Below are positions 35,172 through 42,238 of a stretch of 64,000 bases of DNA, piece after piece. This DNA comes from Glycomyces artemisiae (GTDB lineage: Bacteria; Actinomycetota; Actinomycetes; Mycobacteriales; Micromonosporaceae). The translations under genes and the position numbers were made by a program. The first letter of the stretch is position 1. Every line of letters starts with the position of its first letter. A model generated the notes under the pieces. The model had not been told where the DNA came from, made no database searches, and was given only the letters and a program-made list of their open reading frames with translations. The stretch covers positions 1-64,000 of the forward strand of contig NZ_PVTJ01000013.1 in assembly GCF_003002955.1 (NCBI RefSeq), given 5' to 3'.

Positions 35172-35258
35172 CGCCCCCGTCGTGAGGTCCGCAGCGAGCG
35201 GCTGTCGGGGTCGCCGAACCAGCCTCCGGCCGGGGCCGGTTCGGCGCCCTCGGATTCG

Positions 35259-35465
35259 CTACTTGATGCACTCGGCCGGTTTGGTGGTGAGGTTGAGCAG
35301 GTATTCGAGCGGGCCGCGCTTGAAGAAGCGGGACCAGATCGCGGCGAAGACGATCGCTCCGAGGATGAGCCAGGACCCCGAGCCCGATCCGGAAGGCGAG
35401 CCGTCCTCGGCCGTGCTCCGCAGCGCACCCTTGCCCGCCAGCAGGGGACCGTCGGGTAGAAGCGC
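35259..35465 (-). pseudogene. C-terminal remnant of a DUF418-type membrane protein gene
   Basis: A 68-codon frame without a proper start, opened by an in-frame stop at 35466-35468 and ending in TAG. It encodes a Gly/Ser linker, one membrane helix (WLILGAIVFAAIW) and the tail SRFFKRGPLEYLLNLTTKPA. That tail matches the end of the intact protein at 14967-16304 (WKRLLKRGPLEWAMTLATKP). The N-terminal nine tenths are missing. This remnant is what occupies the 349-base gap between the DUF2218 and DUF1330 genes. Confidence 0.7.
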
Positions 35466-35519
35466 TCAAGTCGATGGGCTGAGCTGCTTCCGCCTCTGCC
35501 CGCGTTCTGTCGGCCTCGG

Positions 35520-35816
35520 TCAGGTGAGGCTTTCGGTGATGCGGAAGTCGCGTTTGAAGCCGTCGGGGAGTTCGGCCAGGGCTGTCCGGTAGGCCGGGCT
35601 CTCGTATGCGGCGACCGCCTGTTCGAAGGTGTCGAATTCGATGAGGACGACGCGTTCGGGGATGCCGGCCTCATGGGCGACGACTCGGCTGCCGATGCCG
35701 GCGAGGACGCGGCCGCCTGCGGCTTTGACGGCTATGCCTGCGAGTTCGTTGTAGGCCGTCAGCTTCTCGGGGTCTTCGATGGCGGGGTAGACGCTGACCC
35801 AGTAGCCCTTGGGCAT
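35520..35816 (-). CDS. DUF1330 domain protein
   Basis: 98 residues. The ferredoxin-like dimeric barrel typical of DUF1330 is visible: MPKGYWVSVYPAIEDPEKL, the strand RVVLIEFDTFEQAVAAYES, and AYRTALAELPDGFKRDFRI. Function is unknown; relatives resemble monooxygenase-like barrels. It is divergent from an HxlR regulator with two dyads between, so it is probably repressed by that regulator. Confidence 0.85.
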   Translation of the reverse strand: MPKGYWVSVYPAIEDPEKLTAYNELAGIAVKAAGGRVLAGIGSRVVAHEAGIPERVVLIEFDTFEQAVAAYESPAYRTALAELPDGFKRDFRITESLT

Positions 35817-35841
35817 GGAACGCTCCTGTCTCGGGATGAGT

Positions 35842-35901
35842 GCTTCGGATTTCGAAGCGGTGGTGCGATGTGCGATACTAGTGCTTCGGAATCAGAAGCA
35901 C
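35842..35901. promoter_or_regulatory. Two HxlR-type operators between the DUF1330 and HxlR genes
   Basis: Dyad 1: GCTTCG-GATTT-CGAAGC (35842-35858). Dyad 2: GTGCTTC-GGAATCA-GAAGCAC (35881-35901), perfect seven-base arms. Both share the half-site GCTTC and lie between divergent starts. Confidence 0.7.
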
Positions 35902-35919
35902 AAGAGTCGGCGGAGGGTC

Positions 35920-36267
35920 ATGAACGCGTCGTCCACGCCCAGGCCGGGGCGGCCGGTCCGCGGGTCCACCACGGGGCGGTCGTTGATGGCGGCGCTGGAC
36001 CTGTTCGGGCGCAGGTGGACGCTGCGGATCATCTGGGAGCTGGGGGAGGAGCCGCTCGGCTTCCGGCTGCTCCAGCGGCGCTGCGACGACATGTCGTCCA
36101 GTGTGCTGCGGCAGCGGCTTGTGGAGCTGCAAGAGGTTCGGATCGTCGAGGTGCTGGACGACGGCGGTTATGCCCTGACCTCGCTCGGGCACGATGCCCG
36201 CGAAGCGCTCGGGCCGGTCATCGAGTGGTCGCGGCGGTGGGCTGCGGAGCTCGCCGACGAGGGCTAG
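35920..36267 (+). CDS. HxlR-family winged-helix transcriptional regulator
   Basis: 115 residues. The family signature is MAALDLFGRRWTLRIIWEL, followed by RLLQRRCDDMSSSVLRQRLVEL and the wing VEVLDDGGYALTSLGHD. ATG 35920 follows CGGAGGG. There are no redox-sensing cysteines in the N-terminal region except one in the recognition helix (RRCDD), so thiol sensing is possible but unproven. Its stop overlaps the stop of the convergent udgX gene (CTAG). Confidence 0.9.
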   Translation: MNASSTPRPGRPVRGSTTGRSLMAALDLFGRRWTLRIIWELGEEPLGFRLLQRRCDDMSSSVLRQRLVELQEVRIVEVLDDGGYALTSLGHDAREALGPVIEWSRRWAAELADEG

Positions 36268-36914
36268 CGCGATCGAGCGATGGCGTCGGCGGCCTTGCGG
36301 AGGTCGGCGGTGAAGCGGGCCAGGGCTTCCTCGCGTTCGTCGCCGCTGAGGCGGATCACCGCGGAGGGGTGGACGGTGGCGAGGAAGCGGTAGGGCTTCG
36401 GGGCGCCTTCGATGTCGAGGTCGAGGAGGCGGCCGCGTTGGGTGGTGACGCGGAATTCGGGGCCCTGGAGGGATTGGGCGGCGGTGGCGCCGAGGGCGAC
36501 CACGAGGTCGGGGCGGACGGCGTCGAGTTCGGCGAGGAGCCAGGGCCGGCAGGCGAGGGTCTCGCCGCGGGAGGGCTTCTTGTGGAGGCGGCGGTTGCCG
36601 TGTTCGGCGCGGGTGAACTTGAAGTGCTTGACGGCGTTGGTGACGTAGACCTGGGAGCGGTCGATGCCGGCGGCTTCCAGGGCCCGGTCCAGGAGGCGTC
36701 CCGCGGGGCCGACGAAGGGCTCGCCTTCGCGGTCCTCGGTGTCGCCGGGCTGTTCGCCGACCATGAGGAGGCGGGCGTCGTCGGGGCCGTCGCCGAAGAC
36801 GGTCTGGGTGGCGTCGCGGTACAGGTCGCAGCCTTCGCAGGAGCGGGCGGCCCGGCGGAGCCGGTCGATGCCGGCGTCCTCGGGCGGGGCGGCGCCGGGC
36901 CATCGCGGTGCCAT
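36264..36914 (-). CDS. udgX: UdgX-family uracil-DNA glycosylase
   Basis: 216 residues. The family-4-like motifs are MVGEQPGDTEDREGEPFVGP and the His of TVHPSAVIR. The diagnostic UdgX R-loop is GNRRLHKKPS, with His111 at the position that forms a covalent bond to the abasic sugar after uracil removal. CxxC at 26-29 (SCEGCDLY) and the cysteine in LACRPWL fit an Fe-S cluster. ATG 36914 lies one base after the stop of the FAD/Rieske gene, so the two form an operon. Confidence 0.9.
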   Translation of the reverse strand: MAPRWPGAAPPEDAGIDRLRRAARSCEGCDLYRDATQTVFGDGPDDARLLMVGEQPGDTEDREGEPFVGPAGRLLDRALEAAGIDRSQVYVTNAVKHFKFTRAEHGNRRLHKKPSRGETLACRPWLLAELDAVRPDLVVALGATAAQSLQGPEFRVTTQRGRLLDLDIEGAPKPYRFLATVHPSAVIRLSGDEREEALARFTADLRKAADAIARSR

Positions 36915-36915
36915 G

Positions 36916-38448
36916 TCAGACCGACTCGTCGCGGAGGGGCGCGGTCGCCGGGCCCTGGAGGACGGCGCCGTCGGTGTCGAAGCGGGAGCCGTGGCACGGG
37001 CACTCCCAGGTGCGTTCGGCGTCGTTGAAGCCGACGACGCAGCCCATGTGGGTGCAGGCGGCCGACCGCGTGTGGAGGTCGCCGGCGTCGTCGCGGTAGA
37101 CGGCGCGCAGGCGGCCGTCGACGCGGATGACCGCGCCCTGGCCGGGGTCGAGCTCGTCGGCGGAGGCGACGGGGGCGTGGCCGAGGCGGTCGCCGACGAG
37201 GTGCGCCATCACGGTCTTCTGGTTGGCGGCGATCGGCCCGGCCTCCTTCACGATGTGGAGGCGCGAGGGGTCGAACAGGCCCGCCCACGCGGGCGGCGCG
37301 CCGGTGGCGAGCCCGGTGATCAGGCGCGCGGCGGCCATGCCGTTGCTCATGCCCCAGCCGCCGAACCCGCAGGCGACGTAGAGCCCGTCGCCGCCGGGCA
37401 TCCGTCCGATGTAGGGGACGCGGTCGGGCGTGCCGTTGTCCTGCGCGGCCCAGCGGTAGGCGATGTCCTTGGCGCCGAAGCGGTCCGCGGTCCAGGCCGC
37501 GAGTGCGCGGTACCGTTCGCCCACGCCCGGCTCGCCCGGCGTGAACGCCTCCCCGGTGACGATGAGGAGCCGCCGCCCGTCCGGCAGCGGGGCGGTGCGC
37601 ACCGACCGCGTGTCGTCGGCCGTGGTGAGGTACATGCCGCCGGGGTCGGCGTCCGCTGGGACGGGCGCGGCCAGGACGAGTTCGCGCCGCGGCTTGAGCC
37701 GGGAGAGGAGCCGCGCCCGGTTGACGACCGGGTAGTGCGTGGCGATGACGGCCTCGCGGCACCGGACCGCCGCACCTCCTCCGACGGTGAGCCGGTGGCC
37801 GCCGTCCTCAGTGGCGACGTCGACGACGCGGGAGCCCTCGAAGACGCGGCCGCCGCGGGCGAGGAGGTCCTCGGCGACGGCCAGCAGGAACTTGCGGGGA
37901 TGGAACTGGGCCTGCCCCTCGACCCGGACCGCGCCCGCGACGGGGAACGGCAGCCCCGTCTCGGTGGTGAACGCGGCGTCCAGCCCGGCGTCGCGGGCGG
38001 CCTCGGCCTCCCGCTTCAGGGACTCGGTCTCCGAGTCGCGCTCGTCGTAGACGAACGAGGCCGCGGTCTCCAGGTCGCAGTCGACGCCCAGGTCCTCGGC
38101 GGTGAGGCGGACGTGCTCGATCGCCTCGGTCTGCGCCGCCGCGTAGTCGCGGGCCGCGTCGGCGCCGAACGCGTCGCTCAGCTGCGCGTAGACCAGCCCG
38201 TGCTGAGCGGAGAGCTTCGCCGTGGTGTGGCCGGTGACGCCCGCGGCGACCCGGTCGGCCTCCACCAGCACGACCGACCGTCCCGCGAGCGCGAGTTCGC
38301 GCGCGGTGCACAGCCCGGCGATCCCGCCGCCGACGACCGCGATGTCGGCCTCGGCGTCCTTTTGGAGCATGGGACGCGCCGGGCCGGGCGCGGAGGCCAT
38401 CCAGTACGACGCCATGGCGCCGCCGAGGGCGCCCTCGTGCTCGTCCAT
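36916..38448 (-). CDS. FAD-dependent oxidoreductase with C-terminal Rieske domain
   Basis: 510 residues. The dinucleotide-binding motif is IAVVGGGIAGLCTARELA near residue 36 with the acidic VLVEADRV. The DAO domain continues to about 410 (YIGRMPGGDGLYVACGFGG). The C-terminal Rieske 2Fe-2S domain has CTH at 465-467 and CPCH at 483-486, both ligand pairs complete. Electrons may pass between flavin and the cluster; the substrate is unknown. It is the first gene of the operon with udgX. The ATG at 38448 has no clear ribosome site. Confidence 0.88.
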   Translation of the reverse strand: MDEHEGALGGAMASYWMASAPGPARPMLQKDAEADIAVVGGGIAGLCTARELALAGRSVVLVEADRVAAGVTGHTTAKLSAQHGLVYAQLSDAFGADAARDYAAAQTEAIEHVRLTAEDLGVDCDLETAASFVYDERDSETESLKREAEAARDAGLDAAFTTETGLPFPVAGAVRVEGQAQFHPRKFLLAVAEDLLARGGRVFEGSRVVDVATEDGGHRLTVGGGAAVRCREAVIATHYPVVNRARLLSRLKPRRELVLAAPVPADADPGGMYLTTADDTRSVRTAPLPDGRRLLIVTGEAFTPGEPGVGERYRALAAWTADRFGAKDIAYRWAAQDNGTPDRVPYIGRMPGGDGLYVACGFGGWGMSNGMAAARLITGLATGAPPAWAGLFDPSRLHIVKEAGPIAANQKTVMAHLVGDRLGHAPVASADELDPGQGAVIRVDGRLRAVYRDDAGDLHTRSAACTHMGCVVGFNDAERTWECPCHGSRFDTDGAVLQGPATAPLRDESV

Positions 38449-38586
38449 GAGAACCGGGTACCCCTGCCGGACCCGTCGTACTCACGCACGCGCCCGCGTG
38501 CGGCCCGGTCGGCGGCGGGTTTCGGGGCGCGCCCCGGCGGGCACAAGACGGTGACCGAAGAGGACCGCGAACGCGAAGGAGGCGCC

Positions 38587-40221
38587 GTGCAGCCGCTCTG
38601 GTACCGGAACGCCGTCGTCTACGCCGTGGACCCGGCCCTGTTCCGCGACGCGAACGGGGACGGGTGGGGCGACATCCAGGGCCTCACACGGCGGCTCGAC
38701 CACCTGCGCGGCCTGGGCGCCACCTGTGTGTGGATCCTGCCGTTCTACCCTTCGCCGTTCAAGGACGGCGGCTACGACATCACCGACCACCTCTCGGTCG
38801 ACCCGCGGCTCGGCACCGTCCCCGACGTCGTCGAGCTCCTGGAGGAAGCCGAAGAGGCAGGTATCAGGGTCCTGTTCGACCTGGTCGTGCAGCACACCTC
38901 CGACCAGCACCCGTGGTTCCAGGAGGCCAGGTCCGACCCCGACTCGCCGTACCGCGACTACTACGTCTGGGCCGACGAGCCGCCCGACGACGGCCTCGAA
39001 TCCGTCTTCCCCACCGTGGAGGACGGCGTCTGGACCTGGGACGAGGAGGCCGGTCAGTACTACCGGCACATGTTCTACGCCCACGAGCCCGACCTCAACA
39101 CCGCCAACCCCGAGGTGCGCAAGGAGATCCGCCGCATCATGGCGTTCTGGCTGCGCCTCGGCGTCTCGGGCTTCCGCGTCGACGCCGTGCCCTACATGGT
39201 CAGCCAGGCAGGAGCCCCCGCCGGGTTCGAGGACGCCGCGGACTTCCTGCGCGAACTGCGCGAGTTCGTGTCCCTGCGCCACCCCGAGGCCGTGCTCGTC
39301 GGCGAGGTCGACGTCCCCTTGGAGGAGTACGAGGACTACTTCCTCGACGGCGAGGGCCTCACCATGCTGCTCAACTTCTGGCTCAACAACCACGTCTGGC
39401 TCGCCCTCGCCCGCGGCGAGGCCGCGCCCGTCCACAAGGCGCTCGGCGAGCTCCCGCCGACCCCGCGCCGCAGCCAGTTCGCGAACTGGCTGCGCAACCA
39501 CGACGAACTCGACCTCGAACGGCTCACCGAGGCCGAACGCGAGGAGACCATGCGGGCCTTCGCACCCGAGGAGGACATGCGCGCCTACGGCCGCGGCATC
39601 CGCCGCCGCGTCGCCCCGATGCTCGGCGGCGACCCCGCCCGCCTCGCCGCCGCCCACGCCCTGCTCCTGTCGCTTCCGGGCACGCCGGTCCTCCAGTACG
39701 GCGACGAGATCGGCATGGGCGACGACCTGTCCCGGCGCGAGCGCCTGAGCGTGCGCATCCCCATGCAGTGGACCTCCGACGAGAACGGCGGCTTCTCCTC
39801 CGCGCCGAAGGACCGGCTCGTCGCGGAGCCCGTGCGGGAAGGCCCCTTCGGCTACGAGGAGGTCAACGTCTACGACCAGCACCGCAGCCCCGGCGGAGGC
39901 CTCCTCGCGCGCGTCGGCGACCTCGTGCGGACCCGCTTGGGCCTCACCGAGATCGGCTACGGCCGCCACCGCGTCCTCGACACCGGGTGCCCCTCCGTGG
40001 TCGCCCTCCGGCACGACGACGGCGAGGACGGATCGGTCGTCACGCTCGTCAACCTCGCCGACGCCGACGTCGAGGTCCGCATTCCCGACGAGGACCTGGA
40101 CGACCTCGTCGACGTCCTCACCGACCGCGAGTACCCCCGCGACGGGGACGACCCGCCGGTCTTCAAGGTCGGCCCCTACGGCTACCGCTGGATGCGCCCG
40201 CGGGCGCACGTCTTCAAGTGA
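38587..40221 (+). CDS. GH13 alpha-amylase family enzyme, trehalose-synthase-like
   Basis: 544 residues, cytoplasmic. The start VQPLWYRNAVVYAVDPALFR is close to trehalose synthase/oligo-glucosidase openings. GH13 regions: nucleophile Asp199 in GFRVDAV, acid/base Glu240 in VLVGEVDVP, and Asp306 in LRNHDELD. The C-terminal beta-domain is short. It could isomerise maltose, make or break alpha-glucosides, or act on glycogen-related sugars. The exact activity is not readable. GTG 38587 follows GAAGGAGG. The next gene starts 10 bases after its stop, giving a typical two-gene operon. Confidence 0.88.
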   Translation: MQPLWYRNAVVYAVDPALFRDANGDGWGDIQGLTRRLDHLRGLGATCVWILPFYPSPFKDGGYDITDHLSVDPRLGTVPDVVELLEEAEEAGIRVLFDLVVQHTSDQHPWFQEARSDPDSPYRDYYVWADEPPDDGLESVFPTVEDGVWTWDEEAGQYYRHMFYAHEPDLNTANPEVRKEIRRIMAFWLRLGVSGFRVDAVPYMVSQAGAPAGFEDAADFLRELREFVSLRHPEAVLVGEVDVPLEEYEDYFLDGEGLTMLLNFWLNNHVWLALARGEAAPVHKALGELPPTPRRSQFANWLRNHDELDLERLTEAEREETMRAFAPEEDMRAYGRGIRRRVAPMLGGDPARLAAAHALLLSLPGTPVLQYGDEIGMGDDLSRRERLSVRIPMQWTSDENGGFSSAPKDRLVAEPVREGPFGYEEVNVYDQHRSPGGGLLARVGDLVRTRLGLTEIGYGRHRVLDTGCPSVVALRHDDGEDGSVVTLVNLADADVEVRIPDEDLDDLVDVLTDREYPRDGDDPPVFKVGPYGYRWMRPRAHVFK

Positions 40222-40231
40222 GGAGCCCCCG

Positions 40232-41188
40232 GTGGAGATCGGATACCACGCCTCGCACGAGCAGTTCCCGCCCTCGCGCCTGGTCGCCGCGGCGGCCGCG
40301 GCCGAGGCCGCCGGGTTCGCGGCCGTGCTCTCCTCGGACCACTTCGCGCCCTGGAGCACCGGACAGGACGAATCCGGGTTCGCCTGGACCTGGCTCGGCG
40401 CCGCCATGGCCGCCACGAGCGTCCCCTTCGGCGTCGTGACCGCCCCCGGGTACCGCTACCACCCCGCGGTCACGGCGCAGGCCATCGCCACCGTCGAGGA
40501 GCTCTACCCCGGGAGGTTCACGCCCGCGCTCGGCAGCGGCCAGGCCCTGAACGAGCACATCACCGGCGCCGTGTGGCCGCGCAAGAGCGAACGCAATGCG
40601 CGCCTAGCCGAATGCGCGGACATCATCCGCCGCCTCCTCGACGGCGAGACCGTCGACCACGACGGCCGCGTCACCGTGCGCGCCGCCCGCCTCCACACGC
40701 GCCCGGCGGCCCCGCCGCCGCTGTTCGCCGCCGCCCTCTCGCCCGGGACCGCGCGCGAGGTCGCCGCCTGGGCCGACGGGCTCATCACCGTCAACGCCCC
40801 CGACGCGCACCTGCGCGAGATCATCGGCGCCTTCCACGAGGGCGGAGGCGAAGGCAAGCCGCGCCACCTGCAAGTCCACGTCTCCTGGGACCCCGACGAG
40901 GACCGGGCCCGCGGCCAGGCGCTCGACCAGTGGCGGTTCGTGGCGCTCCCCGCCGAGCTCAACCAGGAGCTGGAGCTGCCCGAGCAGTTCGACGCCGCCT
41001 GCGCCCACGTCCCGGCCGCCGCCCTCGAACCGGGCGTCCTCGTCTCCGCCGACCTCGACCGGCACGCCGCCGCGCTGGCCTCGTACGCGGAACTGGGCTT
41101 CTCCCGCATCTACGTCCACCAGGTCGGCACCGACCAGGAGCGCTTCATCGACGCGTTCGGCGAGCGCGTCCTGCCGCAGCTCGCCTGA
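40232..41188 (+). CDS. LLM-class (TIGR03885-like) flavin-dependent oxidoreductase
   Basis: 318 residues from GTG 40232. The luciferase-like barrel opens EIGYHASHEQFPPSRLV and contains SSDHFAPW, GVVTAPGYRYHPAV and ELYPGRFTPALGSGQ. The shape is that of the TIGR03885 family, a predicted FMN-dependent oxidoreductase that repeatedly lies beside the GH13 gene in actinobacteria. The pairing suggests a linked pathway, but no substrate is known. It ends before a strong hairpin. Confidence 0.88.
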   Translation: MEIGYHASHEQFPPSRLVAAAAAAEAAGFAAVLSSDHFAPWSTGQDESGFAWTWLGAAMAATSVPFGVVTAPGYRYHPAVTAQAIATVEELYPGRFTPALGSGQALNEHITGAVWPRKSERNARLAECADIIRRLLDGETVDHDGRVTVRAARLHTRPAAPPPLFAAALSPGTAREVAAWADGLITVNAPDAHLREIIGAFHEGGGEGKPRHLQVHVSWDPDEDRARGQALDQWRFVALPAELNQELELPEQFDAACAHVPAAALEPGVLVSADLDRHAAALASYAELGFSRIYVHQVGTDQERFIDAFGERVLPQLA

Positions 41189-41218
41189 CCCGTTCGACGG
41201 CTTGCGGCGCAAGCGGAA

Positions 41219-41272
41219 GGCCCTCCAGGCCGTGGTGCTCCCGGCGGTGTCCGCCGTGCGGCCTGGAGGGCC
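41219..41272. terminator. Terminator hairpin after the LLM gene
   Basis: Thirteen-base perfect arms GGCCCTCCAGGCC (41219-41231) and GGCCTGGAGGGCC (41260-41272). A small inner stem (GGCGG/CCGCC) lies within the loop. It lies between convergent genes. Confidence 0.8.
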
Positions 41273-41290
41273 TCGTCCGTGACTCGTCTG

Positions 41291-41704
41291 TCAGACGACG
41301 GTGAGCTGCGTGGGGCCGGACCACCACTGGCCGTCGTCGTACCATTCGGCGTACCAGAGGATCTCGTGTCCCTCGGTCCAGTCCTTGTTGCAGTAGGTCC
41401 AGGCCTTGGAGGGGCCGAGGTTGTCGTAGCAGTAGCCCGCGCGCGAGCCGTTGCCGTCCCACCAGGTGATCTGGATCGGGTAGCCGTCGTCCTTCTTGTC
41501 CAGGACCCAGATGTCGTCGCCGACCGGCTGGACGCAGGCGCTCAGGTTGGTGTTGGAGTAGCAGTCCCTTGTGGCGGAGTACCAGTCGATGTCCTTCGCC
41601 GTGTTGAACTCGTACTCCACGGCGGCGGCCGGAACGGCGGTGCCGAGTCCGGCGAGCAGGGAGACGGCGAGCGCGGCGAGGAGCGCCGCAATGCGTTTGC
41701 GCAT
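41291..41704 (-). CDS. Small secreted cysteine-containing protein, paralogue B
   Basis: 137 residues. A signal peptide (MRKRIAALLAALAVSLL, cleavage near AVPAAA) is followed by about 107 mature residues with four or five cysteines. The shared pattern with its neighbour is: a Cys, then ACVQPVGDDIWVLD, a Trp-Trp segment (ITWWDGNG), RAGYCYDNLG, and YCNKDWTEG. The mature part looks like a disulfide-linked beta-sandwich. Function unknown. ATG 41704 is 36 bases from the stop of the paralogue upstream. Confidence 0.82.
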   Translation of the reverse strand: MRKRIAALLAALAVSLLAGLGTAVPAAAVEYEFNTAKDIDWYSATRDCYSNTNLSACVQPVGDDIWVLDKKDDGYPIQITWWDGNGSRAGYCYDNLGPSKAWTYCNKDWTEGHEILWYAEWYDDGQWWSGPTQLTVV

Positions 41705-41739
41705 CAGAGAAAGTCCTCTCGGATCGGGGGCGGTGCCCG

Positions 41740-42189
41740 TCAGATGACGGTCTTGAAGGTCTCGGCCTCGAACTTCCAGCCTTCCGGCGAGTCGTACATG
41801 AAGGACCAGTAGAGGGTGCGGCCGTCGGCCCAGTCCTTGTTGCACTTCACCCAGCCTTTCGCGGTGCCGAGGGCGTCGACGCACATGCCTTCGCGGCCGG
41901 AGACCGGTTCGGACCACCACACGGCCACGCCGTAGCCGTTGGAGTTCTGGTCCGCGACCCAGATGTCGTCGCCGTCGGGCTGGATGCAGGCGTCGCCGTC
42001 GATGTACCAGTACCCGCGGTCGTCCCAGGCGCAGTCCGTCGCCGGGCTGTCGCTCCAGTCCGCGTCGACCGCGTAGTTCGTCTCGAACGCGGCCGCCGAG
42101 ACGTCCGCGGCGGCGGGGGACGCGACCGCTGCGGCGGCCGTGAAGGCCATCACGAGCGAACCCAGCACTGCTGCAATGCGTTTGATCAT
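41740..42189 (-). CDS. Small secreted cysteine-containing protein, paralogue A
   Basis: 149 residues, with a signal peptide (MIKRIAAVLGSLVMAFTA) cut near AAADVSA. The mature domain repeats the pattern of the next gene: ACIQPDGDDIWVADQ, a Trp-Trp segment (VAVWWSEP), REGMCVDALG and KCNKDWADG. The pair arose by tandem duplication. No known enzyme motif is present. ATG 42189 is preferred; an in-frame GTG lies two codons upstream. A SARP regulator gene ends upstream of it on the same strand. Confidence 0.82.
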   Translation of the reverse strand: MIKRIAAVLGSLVMAFTAAAAVASPAAADVSAAAFETNYAVDADWSDSPATDCAWDDRGYWYIDGDACIQPDGDDIWVADQNSNGYGVAVWWSEPVSGREGMCVDALGTAKGWVKCNKDWADGRTLYWSFMYDSPEGWKFEAETFKTVI

Positions 42190-42238
42190 CCGCACAGTCT
42201 CGGGCCTGCCGTTTGACCCGGGTTTGACCGGCGATTAA

